Origin: Pristionchus mayeri
Taxonomy: Eukaryota > Nematoda > Chromadorea > Rhabditida > Neodiplogasteridae
Direction of reading: 5' to 3'
NCBI GenBank assembly: GCA_036245805.1
Contig: BTRK01000002.1
Coordinates: forward strand, 31,354,661 to 31,418,660
DNA length: 64,000 bases
Of this stretch, positions 1 to 10,909 are shown one piece after another. The first letter of the stretch is position 1, and each line of letters begins with the position of its first letter. A program made the position numbers and the translations under genes. The notes under the pieces are model-generated. The model did no database searches and was not told the origin of the DNA. It worked only from the letters and a program-made list of their open reading frames with translations.

Positions 1-109
1 CATCGATATTATCAATTATGACAGCTCGATTAACGCGGTCAATTTTAATACATTTCTCCCTCCTCGGTTTCTACGCTGCCGACGCCTATTCGGAACTGGT
101 CCATATAAA

Positions 110-1098
110 AGCAGCGGAGGCCCTTATCGTACCACCTGCTTAGCTTGAAACGAGCTCTTCAAGAAAGGCGACTTTTCTGTTGTTGAAAATACTATGTCAC
201 ATCGTCAACCTAAGAAAGATTCTAGCTCTGTTCTCACATAGGTTAAGGGGAATCCTGAGCAGAGTATGTGTACATTGTAGAAGAAGAAGAGTACTCTATA
301 TCCATTGGTGGCACAAACCCTCACTCAAAAAGGGAAGGTTCCGTAACCCCATAATTCTATTTCTCTCGATCTCACGAAGGCGTCAGTACAATAAAGAATC
401 AAGGTGTGTTAGCAGTTGCTCAGCCGCGGATTCATTCTTCAATTAACCAATTCCCTCTTCGGCATGGATGATAAGTGGGTCACGTACGATAACCCCGAGA
501 TGATACTGCAGTGGTTGGATTCCGATGAAAAGCGGTAGGCAATATCGAAGAAAGAAGTACACGGAAAGAAGGATCTGATCACTTTCTTCGCCTCGACGCT
601 CGACCCCGTCTACTGGGATTTTCTTCCTGAAGGTGCCACCATAAAGACTGAGCTGACTCATGTAGATAATATGGCTATCAGAGTCCATACCAGACTCGCT
701 AACCATAGAAAAATCTTGATCCTCAAAGACAATGCGAGGCCGCATCACGCAAAAATCACTTACACTACTCTGGACAAACGCGTAATCGAATGGATACCCC
801 ATCCCCCGTATTCAACGGATATCTCCCCTTGCGACTACCGCTACTTCCGATCCATCTATGCTTTCGGTCGCGAAAAGAAATTCGCCAAACGAGATGCATT
901 CAATAGACACTTCCAGTAATGGATGAACTCTAAGTCCCAGTAATTCAGGAGGATAGGAATCGAGACCCTGCCTGATCGATGGTAGTAGGTGGTGGGAGGA
1001 AAGTGGGCATACAATGTTTATTGAGAATGATGAATTGTTAAAGAAATAAAGAAAACAAAATAAAACAAAAAAAGTCCGAGAACTTATGGGACACCCTA
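110..1098 (+). pseudogene. degenerate mariner-family transposon
   Basis: Remnant of a Tc1/mariner cut-and-paste transposase. Around 148-177 the reading ELFKKGDFS matches the end of the N-terminal helix-turn-helix region of mariner transposases. From 464 the frame reads MDDKWVTYDNPE (first catalytic Asp region), then DNARPHHAKI (second Asp, from about 729) and YSTDISPCDYR (third Asp, about 810-840). It ends near 1010 with GIETLPDRW, a typical mariner C-terminus. In-frame stops near 536, 917 and 941 and scrambled sequence between 190 and 460 show it is dead. The right end near 1098 (GGGACACCCTAA followed by TA) looks like a mariner terminus; the left end is unclear or lies outside the window. 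Confidence 0.85.
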
Positions 1099-2084
1099 AT
1101 ATTATTATGCAGTTGCTTCAACGCCATACAATTAATCAGCTCGGCTGCCTAACTTTTCCTAATTTTAACTCCACGATTGGTGAGTCAGATTTTGTATTAT
1201 GTGATTAGGGAGTGGAGTATTTGGTAGAAATTTTCTATAACTGCATAAAAACAAATCTTTTGAAGAAGAGAAAAGAAGTTGACGATGATAACTTCTTTCA
1301 GAACTTCGCCACAACTCCTTATATGCCGACACTTTAAAAAGGGGTTGCGGTTGAATTGATCATTCTCTTCCGCAATTCCTTAGGTGGAAAAGAGAAAACA
1401 GTTAAACGAGTGTATGCAAGAGCTCTGGAGGATGCGTTTGAAGTATGAATTTAACACGTTCCACCTACAATAACTATAGTAAAGTGGAATCGACATATAT
1501 GTATATCAACATTATCAGGATGTATATCAACATTATCAGGATATATTCACATTATCAAGTTTAGGAATGATCGTAGAAAAATGTGTAAACAAATATAAAC
1601 TTTAGAAAAATAGTTGTACTACTATTTAATCTCAATTGTACTACTATTTAATCTCTTTGACCATCATACGTATTATACTCGAATTGAGAATTCGGCGATG
1701 TACACTATCTAATAATTAAATTATCTGCTAATTACAGGTAGATATTCTGGGAGAAACAATGCAACTCTCGAGTGATATCCAATGTGTTAACATTAGCATT
1801 AAGGAACAGACGAAGACAATATTAGAACAAATGTATTCAATTATTTGGTTTCTTGGAATCGTTCCATTTATCGGATATCTTATGAATGAATCCCAAGTTA
1901 TTTCAGATCGCACGAATATTGCTTAATTGAATTGTGTTGTGTGTGATCAATCCTTTTTTTTCAATGACATGATGCTACGGATTCATGCTGTTCATCTTTC
2001 ACCCTTTGTACTACTATTCCATTATCCACTCGTTCTGTATGATTTTCGTTCTGGAATTGGATGAAATCTTTATTTGCACGCAAC
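1099..2084. other. AT-rich stretch, no gene seen
   Basis: No convincing coding exon on either strand. It holds a short tandem repeat at about 1499-1557 (TATATCAACATTATCAGGA, two full copies and a decayed third) and a second at about 1618-1652 (ACTACTATTTAATCTC, two copies). Confidence 0.5.
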
Positions 2085-2309
2085 TATTAGGTTGATTCAT
2101 AAGTTTCGCTCCATTTTCACACCTGAAGTTTTTCAACTATAACTTGCTTCGAACTTTAACAAATCTCCCATTCCTTTTTGCGTGATATTAGTACATGTGC
2201 GCTCTCCATAGCGCACCTATACTCATACGTGATCAATCGATTCTACTGGAATGTCAAGGATCGAAATGCCACAAACTTGATATTTGGCACAGCCAATTTG
2301 ATGGAATGG

Positions 2310-2337
2310 TCAATCAATCAATCAATTTATCTTATCA
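2310..2337 (-). repeat. simple-repeat 3' tail of the RTE-like LINE
   Basis: Read on the minus strand, the LINE ORF is followed within about 50 bases by GATAAGATAAATTGATTGAT, a run of TTGA units. RTE-clade elements typically end in short microsatellite-like tails rather than poly(A). A close copy of this tail is found alone at 37458-37492. Confidence 0.65.
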
Positions 2338-2348
2338 GGCGGAAACGC

Positions 2349-5093
2349 TCAGAAGATGATAGGTCGGTAGTCTTCATAAGTTGCACTCCACCAATGGCTG
2401 CCAATAGCTCGGGATAGGTCGTCTCTCCATCGCGCGCGAGGCTTTCCGGGGGGACGAGTCCTATTGAATGGAGTCCAGACAGTTGTCGCACGGCTCCACT
2501 GTTCCACTCCCATTCTTCTGATCTTGAGGGCCCAGCGCGCTTTTCGTTTCAATCCTTCCTCATTCCAGTCTCTCAGCTTGGTAATCCCTCTCACGCGGTC
2601 ATTCCTCCATCTGTCCCTCAGCGTGACTCCAAGCATCTTTCTTTCCATCTTCCTCTGGGTGACTCTCAGCCTCTCCTTCTCGCTAGATCTCAGAGCCCAT
2701 ACTTCACACCCATAGAGAACTGTAGCCGTGATGCAGCTCTCGAAGACTCTCCTCCTGATCTTGATGGACAGAATTCGAGAAGATAGGAGGTGCGAGAGCT
2801 TACTCCAGGCCAGCCACCCTAATCGAATCCGGTGTTCTATTTCGTCGGAATGATCCAAGGGAAGAGCTATTCTTCCTCCGAGATAGGTGGCGCTATCGAC
2901 GAATTCGAATCGCAGATTGCCGATGATTATTGGATTGCGGGTAGAGGTGCAGGAGGTGAGGAGGTTGGTCTTGCTTGCATTCACTTCGAGACCAACTCGG
3001 CTGCACGTGTCCATCAGCTTCTTCAGCATTCGTTCCAGCTCGGGTCGAGATTTGGCAACGAGAGCCACGTCATCGGCATACTCCAAGTGGCAAAGGTTCC
3101 TTCCGTCGATTCTAATTCCATCTGACTCCCAGTCAATGTTGTCCATGGCTGATCGTAGCACTGCGTTGAAGAGACGAGGGGAGAGGGTATCCCCTTGGCG
3201 GACTCCTCGACGCACAGTCACAGGAACGAGCTCCTCATTAACTCGAATAAGTGTAGAGGAGGACTCGTAGAGACGGCGCAACATGTGGACGAGGGAGGGA
3301 TGGGCTCCGAACGAGAAGAGGGCTTGCCAGCAGGCATTCCACTCCACACAGTCGAACGCCTTCTTGAAGTCGACGAACGCCAAGTAGATTGGGATACCGT
3401 ACTCGGAGGTTCTTTCAGCGACCTGCTTGATGGCATGCAGGTTGTCGAGAGTACTGTAGCCGCGCCGGAAGCCGGTTTGGGTCGAGGACTCTGTTTCTTC
3501 AAGCACAGTTTCGAGTCTCTGAAGAATGACTTTGGTCATTGTCTTCAGGGAAACGGTGAGGAGGGAGATGGGACGGAAGTTCCCAATGTTGGTAGGGTCT
3601 CCTTTCTTGTGCAGAAGAGTGACAATTGCTTCGGTCAGGTCGCTTGGAACAGCCTCTCCATCTACCAGATAGTTGAGTAGATCAGCGATAACGGGAGCAA
3701 GGTGGTTTCGAGAGTGGTATAGCATATCAGGGAGAATGCCATCCGAACCGGGTGAGTGACCACACTTGAGTTGGGACATCGCTTTGCTGACCTCATCGGG
3801 TAGGAAGGGAGGAAGGGGATCCAGAGGCTGAGGAGGGACTGGGAGTGGACACGGAACTGCAGGGGTGTAGAGACCGTCAAAGAAGCTCTGGACCACTGTC
3901 TTGGTAGCTGCTTGAGAGAGAGCACCAGTTACAGGGTGGGGAACTAGAAGGCGCTTCTTTGAGGTTTGCAGACTCAGCATGCTCTTCACGATGCTCCTTC
4001 CCATGGTTGCTGCTTGCCGTGCTTGCGCCTCCTTTCGCTTCCTGATGTAATCGACGAAACTCGTCCGGGCAGCTTTGCAGGCAGCTGAGTAGGCGACAGC
4101 TTGTTGGGAGTTGGATTGCAATTCATGGCGCATCGCTAGGAGCTTCCGCGTTCCACTCGAGATCCAAGAAGGGGATTGGCGCTTCCTCCAGCAGTTCGTT
4201 GCCGCGGTCTCCGTGAAAGCCTTTACCGTAGTATAGGCGTCGGCGGCAGAACTGGGGCGGGCAAGGGGCAGTGACGCGAGAAGGTTTGCGTTGACAGTAA
4301 AAGCGGTTCGATCGAAATCTAGCCGCTCCCTGCATCTTTTCTGCCTCGCCTTGCCAGGGAGGGAGAGGCACATCCGAACAAGGCGATGGTCGGAGTCAAA
4401 CTCAAACCGACCAACGACTCCACAGTTGACTACTCTCGCTGTGGCGGGCGCTGCAACGTAGTCAATTTGGTGGAATGCGGAGCCGTTTGGGGATCGCCAG
4501 GTCCAGATTCGACCGTGCCGTCTCTTGGGGAACGTGTTCAGGATGCGCAGTCTGTTCCTCACGCAGAGCTCAGTGAAGCAGCGTCCGCGTGAGCTCGGTG
4601 TGGGAGAGGCAAAGTTACCGACAAATCTTTCATTGCCAGGTTCCCTCGCCACTCGACAGTTGAAGTCACCAACCAGAACTGGCATATGGCCTTTTGGGGC
4701 ACTCCGCAGGGCGGTCTCAACCTGGTCTAGGAAGTCTTCATACGCGTCGTCATCGTAGGAAGACGTAGGGGCGTAAGCGCAGACCAGGAAGAGCCGTAGG
4801 TCGGGAAGGAGCAGAGTGGCCAAACGAGGGGAGAGGCCATTGAACACAGCTCCGCGCGCGAGTTGCGGTCGAAGCAAAAATGCCACGCCATGGGAAGCAG
4901 TGGGCCCGCCCGAGTGGTAGACTACAGTGCCTGAGGATGTAAGATTGAACGAGGCACAACCCACAATCCTGGCTTCCTGCACTGCAACCACGTCCCACTT
5001 GATCTTGTCGAGGGCGAGTTCCATCTCCGACTGCTTCTCCCTTGGGCCGAGCGTCCTGGCGTTGATGGTGCCGATGTAGAAGTGGCGACCCAT
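2349..5093 (-). CDS. RTE-like non-LTR retrotransposon polyprotein (AP endonuclease + reverse transcriptase)
   Basis: An open frame with no interruption encodes the replication protein of a non-LTR retrotransposon, which nicks target DNA and primes reverse transcription there. The first ATG is at 5093 (MGRHFYIGTINARTLGP), giving 914 residues; the frame stays open to about 5198 but starts there with GTG. The N-terminal third is an apurinic-type endonuclease: QEAR near residue 45, LVGDFNCR near 140 and SDHRLVR near 235. A reverse transcriptase follows: NFRPISLL, FVDFKKAFD, RGVRQGDTLSP and the catalytic EYADD near residue 670. The C-terminus (RPPGKPRARWRDD) is the conserved end of RTE-clade proteins. 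Length and domain order fit a full-length RTE ORF. The absence of stops suggests a young, possibly active copy. Several shorter frames on both strands are shadows of it. Confidence 0.93.
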   Translation of the reverse strand: MGRHFYIGTINARTLGPREKQSEMELALDKIKWDVVAVQEARIVGCASFNLTSSGTVVYHSGGPTASHGVAFLLRPQLARGAVFNGLSPRLATLLLPDLRLFLVCAYAPTSSYDDDAYEDFLDQVETALRSAPKGHMPVLVGDFNCRVAREPGNERFVGNFASPTPSSRGRCFTELCVRNRLRILNTFPKRRHGRIWTWRSPNGSAFHQIDYVAAPATARVVNCGVVGRFEFDSDHRLVRMCLSLPGKARQKRCRERLDFDRTAFTVNANLLASLPLARPSSAADAYTTVKAFTETAATNCWRKRQSPSWISSGTRKLLAMRHELQSNSQQAVAYSAACKAARTSFVDYIRKRKEAQARQAATMGRSIVKSMLSLQTSKKRLLVPHPVTGALSQAATKTVVQSFFDGLYTPAVPCPLPVPPQPLDPLPPFLPDEVSKAMSQLKCGHSPGSDGILPDMLYHSRNHLAPVIADLLNYLVDGEAVPSDLTEAIVTLLHKKGDPTNIGNFRPISLLTVSLKTMTKVILQRLETVLEETESSTQTGFRRGYSTLDNLHAIKQVAERTSEYGIPIYLAFVDFKKAFDCVEWNACWQALFSFGAHPSLVHMLRRLYESSSTLIRVNEELVPVTVRRGVRQGDTLSPRLFNAVLRSAMDNIDWESDGIRIDGRNLCHLEYADDVALVAKSRPELERMLKKLMDTCSRVGLEVNASKTNLLTSCTSTRNPIIIGNLRFEFVDSATYLGGRIALPLDHSDEIEHRIRLGWLAWSKLSHLLSSRILSIKIRRRVFESCITATVLYGCEVWALRSSEKERLRVTQRKMERKMLGVTLRDRWRNDRVRGITKLRDWNEEGLKRKARWALKIRRMGVEQWSRATTVWTPFNRTRPPGKPRARWRDDLSRAIGSHWWSATYEDYRPIIF

Positions 5094-5898
5094 CGTGGCG
5101 GCGTACAACTCCCGCGTGCCAACGCGTCTGGGAGAGGGAATCCGGGCGGGCGGAACCGGAGACGGAGAGACGAAATCGCACTCAACCGCTCGCCACACGC
5201 TTGAGAACCCAGAATGGAATGGTACTCATTGCGTAATCATGATAGCGCCATAACAACGCTATTTTCGTGAAGTATTTTACATGGACATTCTCATAGTAGA
5301 CGTGCATCGGATCAGCCTTGAAACTGCCTGACCAGATAGGTAGGAATTTCATAGTTTTGAATTCTTGAATATTGCGAAATTTGTTTCTTGGAGCTGCGAA
5401 TTTTTGATGAACGAGCTAATGGTCTTAAATTTACCAGAAGTGGAAGACCATATCATGTGGATGCTACCATTATATAACTGTGGAGATTCAGCATTCAATT
5501 CAAAACCCACATTTGGAATAATCGCAAAAGTGAAATTTGATTACCAGTTTCGCTAATTTTCACTATGCGCGCTCCTCGAGAGAGTCTGAAATTCCGTTTT
5601 CAAGTGTTTATCGGAAACATTGACCCTCACTTACTGACTTCACAAAAATACAGCGATTGTATCACATTCGTTTTGTTTAAGCGGCGGCTTGAACACACTA
5701 CTCAAAAACCAGTCAATTCGTCACTTTTTCGAAAAATATTTTTTACTGCGGAACGAAGTGGAGTTGATTCACATAAAACAAATAATTTATGTGCACCTAT
5801 TGTCACTCAAATAATGCCAAAGTAGTCATGAACACAAGTGAACCACAAGCGAGTAATCTATAGAAATGTCTTGGAGCGAAACTTATGAATCAACCTAA

Positions 5899-6199
5899 TA
5901 GTTGCTGTTCTTTTCCGAAACCCCGCGTGTAGTTGCACAATGAATCACATTGCATTCTACCGGTCATTGAAAAACAACTAATCAACATTGACAATTTCAT
6001 GTCCTAATTAATTCTCTTGATGACGGCCGCCATTCAGTATTGACTCGGGCTCAATCTCATTGCCTTTTGTCTTTATGAGCACAACACTTCAGATCCAAAT
6101 TTCATTAGATATTTGTCAAACCAATTTATCACATTCACGAGAAATAACAATTACCAAGTTAGCGTGTAAATAGGGAAAAATAGTTCAATAGCACTACTT
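5899..6199. other. intergenic, no feature
   Basis: AT-rich sequence between the mariner-type element and the stop codon of the F-box gene. It is probably the 3' flank of that minus-strand gene; nothing else is recognised. Confidence 0.4.
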
Positions 6200-7900
6200 T
6201 TATTCCCGCGGAATTGTACGGCACAAGAACAACTTGCTGCTGATGTTGAACCTAGCCGACGCTCCCGAACCCTTATCCGTGAATGTATTCCACGCTCCGG
6301 CGCGTACCGTATTCTCCATCTGAATAGGTACTTATTATTATTATAGAAATATAAATAATAATAATAGTAATAGTAATAGTAATAATAATAGTAATTATAA
6401 TGTCGGAAATATGCCAATAAAAAAGAAATTACAACTCACTTGAAATTCGTGTCCAAAACAGTCAGCAAGCTCATCATCATCCACTCGAAGAGGAAGAATG
6501 TCCATCTCGAATTTGAGAGCTCGTCGAGTTTTCGCGATTGCCTATACAAATATTTGTTTCTAAGGTGAATCATATGTAAAGAAATAAATCAATATTTCGA
6601 GTTAACATACGCTGCAGAGCGATGGCAGAACGCTAAGGCCCGATTGTCCGTTTTCTAAAGAAGGAAGGAACATCCGGCGGTTGCCTCTGTTTGAGATGAT
6701 AACTTCCTGAAAAAATTATATGCATATGTTTAATGATTTTTCTGAAAGCAATTATTCATTGTTGATGCTATTTCCGATCACCGTGAGCAATTTCAAGCGT
6801 ACCGGGATGATTGAGCATGAAGCGATGCGTTCGAAAAATTGGTCGTCCAATATCTTCTTCTTCTCAATGCACGTTTGGTTGAAGTAGATTGTCTTTGGTT
6901 TCATAGAGCACAGCCAATTAGTGAATCTGAAGCATTTGAATGCTATACTGTGCAAAACTCGATGGGGAAGTTCTTAATCCTATCACAAATGAAGGCTCGT
7001 AAAATAATCTAGAGTCTCACTTGGCCGAGTAATCAGCACTGTTCTCGTGTTTAAATAGGCATTGTATGAAGGCGACTTCAGTGATGGCTGTTCCCTTGAA
7101 AACTTCCATGCACTTTGTGATGAAATCAGAATCGAAGACGATCTGAAAAAATTCAATTAAAATATTAATGTTGACAAATAAAAGTTGAAATCAGATAACT
7201 AGCCGATTGAAACTTGAGTTTCTTCAATGTTTGTCCAATTCGACTTCGTAACTTTTGAAGAATTTCGCATTTTCGAGTCGGTGAAGCTGGAAGATAAATG
7301 CATACATGATAAATGCTAGGCGATCAGAAAATGTACACTAACCTTGATTGTTGTGGGATCACTTTTCTCCTGGACAAAGTTCGAATCCATTGATGTTTCA
7401 TCGAGTATCATGTAATATGTTCCGAATCGAGAGACCCTCACTTCGATATTGTGACCAAATTTATTCTGAAAAGGTTCGCATTATGAACTATATAGTAGAT
7501 GCTTAATAGGAAGAATGTATAATTTGAAGAAAAAAACTAACCTGCGAAATGGTGATTTCAAGCGATTCCCTCTTTCGCACATTAAAATCTCTGTGGAGGG
7601 TGATGGAGTAGAGAGAGCTGCTGGTAAGTACCAGATTTCGCGCCTCTTTGCTAAAATGCATAATATAATATTTTCAAATGATTACTGATTTTGGATGTCA
7701 TCGCTAATGTTATTAACTAACCGGTCGAGGAAGGAGTATATGCGGAGTTTGAGGTCATCGGGGAGAATCGACAGACGATCCTGCTAGAGTATTAATTTAT
7801 ATTTGAAGCTATACAAACAATGAAATAGTACTACCTCATAGCCATCACGAGCAACAGCCAATGAGTCCAGTTCGGATTTAATTGTGGAGAGGAGATTCAT
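6200..7900 (-). CDS. F-box domain protein, 10 exons, one in-frame TGA
   Basis: Ten exons join in phase: 7835-7900, 7722-7780, 7542-7650, 7343-7465, 7200-7286, 7021-7142, 6803-6947, 6611-6706, 6440-6541 and 6200-6319. Introns are short and bounded by GT-AG. The product would be about 342 residues. Exons 2-3 encode the F-box (LPDDLKLRIYSFLDRKEAR), which in SCF ubiquitin ligases binds SKP1. The rest resembles the fast-evolving substrate-binding half of nematode F-box proteins, ending SARFNISSKLFLCRTIPRE. Every intron phase closes, but exon 5 contains an in-frame TGA at 7224-7226, perhaps from an arginine CGA. The gene is therefore either a recent pseudogene or carries a sequence error; I have no expression evidence. 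The exon 7 acceptor (CACAG, at 6948-6952) was chosen because it alone keeps the frame. Confidence 0.78.
6331..6401. repeat. TAA/TTA trinucleotide microsatellite
   Basis: Imperfect run of ATT/AAT and TAG/TAA units in the last intron of the F-box gene. Its six-frame reading gives a meaningless poly-tyrosine peptide. Confidence 0.8.
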
Positions 7901-9147
7901 GTCTGAATATAGTAAATTTAATAATAATTTTGTGAAAACAGAAGGCAAATAGGCGAGCGAATGCTGAATGGAGGGACGATGAGGATTGAATGAATGAACT
8001 ATCTCGATACTTGCTATTCAAGTAGGGAGGGCGCTTCCAGCCATGCCCGGTCACTTCCGATCACTAGTCACTGGAAGGCATCGTAAAGTGACTAAGCGAA
8101 GACGAAAGGAATGTTGCCTTCTGGCTATCATGCCCTCTAGGATTCCTCGTACACTAAGTCAATACAATCATGGAAAGGGGTTATACTAACAATAATGACA
8201 GCATGTTGTAATTAACAACTAAATTATGTCGTTTCCCTTGATAAAAAGGTCCCAAAAACGAACAATGTTGCTGAGATATTGGTGAAGACTTATCGACTGC
8301 AGTAAACTGTCTGTAATTATTTTACTATAATTAGTGTATCAACAGAATAAAAACAATGATGGGAATGAACGATTTGTTCGCCAATGGGCGCTAACAATTA
8401 GGGATGCCGAAAATGAGTAGGCAAGCCGGATTGGATGAACAAGGCGAATTCAAAACTAATTGAGATACTGTTCTGCCATTGATATACATCAAACGACGTA
8501 GGATATTACTGTAAAATTCAAGTAGGACGTAATCGCAGAGCTCAACGACGATTTGTTATCCCTCTGTGGCCGAGAGGTTGAAGATCCGAGAGTTGACAAT
8601 CGTGAATAATTACATTTGCATATATAATTTCATTTTGGAAGTGACAAAGCAAAAAAATTTGCCATGTTATCGCTACATTTGTTTACATGTTACGGAGGAC
8701 CTAAAATCGATCCGGAAAAGTACTGTCACCGAAAGTTGGAAAAACGTAATAAGAATTATGGTTTTACGCTGTTGAACACATGTAATGTTTAATTTTTTTA
8801 CATCAATAGCGTCTCAATTGTTGATGTTATTTGATTGATGGAAACAACACAAACAGATAAATATACTGAAAAATTCACATCGATTTGAGACATTGGACAT
8901 CATAGATCAATATTTCATGGAAAAACTGAACCAGGAAGTACAGTGAAGGTGGCAAAAACAATAACGAAAAAGTCCGAAGCTGATGCACATCGCAGGTCGT
9001 GTATTCCGCATTGGTCGCCAAAACAGTGACAGTTTTTTTTCGGTATTTAAGATGAGCTTGGTGGTTCTACCTCACTATCTATAAATTCTCAACCAAGTAA
9101 GTTTTTTTTTCATTTTTTTATAAATATGATCTCTCTCTCCGTTCAAG
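7901..9147. other. intergenic region, weak promoter-like end
   Basis: No convincing exon. The last 150 bases have a T-rich run, TATTTAAG, CTATAAATTC, and then a possible 5' leader exon (CAACCAA) followed by GTAAGTTTT and TTCAAG directly before the ATG at 9148. This suggests a promoter and a 5'-UTR intron for the next small frame. The start CCTCTGTGGCCGAGAGGTTG at about 8562 only resembles the first third of a tRNA. Confidence 0.4.
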
Positions 9148-9246
9148 ATGTCCAGTGCACTTCTCGTACTTCTCTGCCTCGCAGCTTCTTCACTCTGTGA
9201 CGTTAACATTCTCAAGGAAATTCGACTGGAAAAACGCGCTCGATAG
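9148..9246 (+). CDS. possible small secreted peptide (32 aa)
   Basis: A short frame reads MSSALLVLLCLAASSLCDV and then NILKEIRLEKRAR, then stops. The first 17 or so residues form a classic signal peptide ending in SSLC. The remainder ends in the basic pair KR, as in processed peptides. The ATG directly follows a good acceptor (TTCAAG) of what looks like a 5'-UTR intron with a GTAAGT donor at about 9097. The product could be a tiny secreted peptide or the first exon of a decayed secreted-protein gene. No family is recognised. Confidence 0.4.
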   Translation: MSSALLVLLCLAASSLCDVNILKEIRLEKRAR

Positions 9247-10329
9247 GTAGTCATTGGTAGTCGTGACTAAATCACGCACGTAAATAGGTTTGGCGAAAGA
9301 TGGGCACTCCATAGTGAATCCGCCCAACTTGACACTGTTCTCCCGCTAACCCAGTCCCGAAGACGGGATGTACCTATACCTTTTACTACGTCAAGCGCAT
9401 TTTAGTTGTGCTTCACCCGCTACTTATTTGCGCGAAAGGCACGTTGTAAAAGTATACCTGATAAACAATCCAAGTTTGATCTCGTTGGACATAGAGAGCA
9501 AGCATTCCACTTTAAGGAACTTTAGCGAAATGGCTACATGATATTTGAAGGACGAAAAACATGCGAATTCATAGTTTTAGCGGCATAAATTGTAAATTTT
9601 TGGAGTTGTACTCAACACGACGATAACATGATATAATTTTCTAGGAATTTCAATAATGTCTATGTATGAATGTTATTATCATTAAAGTGAATAAATACGG
9701 CGGTTGAATAGGATAAAAGTGCACTGAAAAATTTCATCCATAGCGGCAGATAGACGCATTTGGGTAAATAATAGTTACAAACTATTCTGATTCACACTAA
9801 GGATTCAGCTAGATACACAACGCACATTTTCAAACCCTTATGGTAGTGCATAATATCATGGCTTTGCTTACATGAATCACTCAAGTTATTTGTTAGGCGA
9901 TCACGTCTCATATATTATAATACCTTGAATAGGAGGACGTTCATACCAACATCACTCATAACTCGTTGCGGACCTACAATTGAGCAAGTGAATACAATCA
10001 ATTATATTTTTAATGCCACTGGTGTATGCCCTTCATAAAATGAATCGGATTGCTATAGCATCCCACTTCTTGTGGAATGCGGCTGGGAAGAAAACAAGTT
10101 ACAATTTGTGGGAATATTTTCACGACAAACTTTTTCAGAAGTTAAAACTCTTGAACTGTTAAGATAAAAATCTTCGCTATTTAGCGTGAAAGTTGTCAAG
10201 TCCTTAAGTTTTATACTGCAATTTGGGGCGGAATTTTCAAATGTCTTTGAAATGACATCAAACTAAATGTGGGCCAATACATTGATGGCTCTTAAAGTAC
10301 CTCTAAACATAATATGTGTTTTGAATTCG
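9247..10329. other. no gene seen
   Basis: AT-rich sequence with no long open frame, no recognisable protein motif and no clear inverted repeat until 10330. Confidence 0.4.
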
Positions 10330-10472
10330 CGGCTAGTCCCTGAACCGCAAGTCATAGCGCGCCAATTCATACGGTGATGCTGTATTATACTGTATACCGA
10401 TTATATTTACAATATGATACAGTACCCGCGTTTGAATTGGCGCGCTAAGGTTTGTGCTTCAGAGACTAGCCG
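10330..10472. repeat. MITE-like inverted repeat, 143 bp
   Basis: The ends read CGGCTAGTCCCTGAA and the complement TTCAGAGACTAGCCG. The complementary arms continue through AGCGCGCCAATTCA / TGAATTGGCGCGCT to a ~50-base AT-rich loop. A small non-autonomous transposon is the likely identity; no target duplication is clear. Confidence 0.65.
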
Positions 10473-10909
10473 GGGTACTTCAGGGGCACTTTCTGGAAAC
10501 AACGTTTCCAGGCTGTCAATTCCCTGTTGATCGTATCAAATTAACGAATGCTTTCCACAAAACATTCCGTCACGTGTCCAATGTGGCGAAAAAACACAGT
10601 GCACCCCGCAGTTGACCATTTTTTCCCTGATTGACATCTTTCAATTTTTGATTTCACTGGAAACTGGGGCATTTTGAATTTACGACAGGCTCAAGAGCAG
10701 TGACTTTTGTCTACACCAATATTATAGCTTCCTCCATCTACTTCGATTCAAAACGTGAATGTGCGGATAACACAGCTTATCTGTATCTTTGCTTAAAATA
10801 CTATTACCGTACGGTTACAATTGCCAACGGCAACAGTTTCGCTGATAAAATTGGCAATTGTGAGTTTATTTTCAGATTCAGATCCTCTGTCCTGTACTTC
10901 ACTGTCAAA

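Larger units (their letters stand above)
2087..5898. mobile_element. mariner-type element carrying a nested LINE
   Basis: Near-perfect inverted repeats of about 27 bp face each other at 2087-2113 (starts TTAGGTTGATTCATAAG) and 5872-5898, each bordered by a TA dinucleotide. This is the Tc1/mariner target signature. The same end motif, TTAGGTTG, occurs on the dead mariner at 31324. No transposase frame is recognisable in the non-LINE parts (2114-2300 and 5220-5870), so the element is non-autonomous or strongly decayed. The RTE-like LINE at 2310-5198 sits inside it in the minus orientation and must have inserted after the element was in place. Confidence 0.8.

Noticed and set aside
2464..5185. 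Many open frames on both strands over the LINE
   Set aside because: They overlap one 914-codon reverse-transcriptase frame with clear motifs; the others show none and reflect GC-richer sequence.
8560..8640. tRNA-like start (CCTCTGTGGCCGAGAGGTTG)
   Set aside because: It resembles the D-arm of a Ser/Leu tRNA, but no anticodon stem, B box (GGTTCGAATCC) or matching acceptor stem follows.
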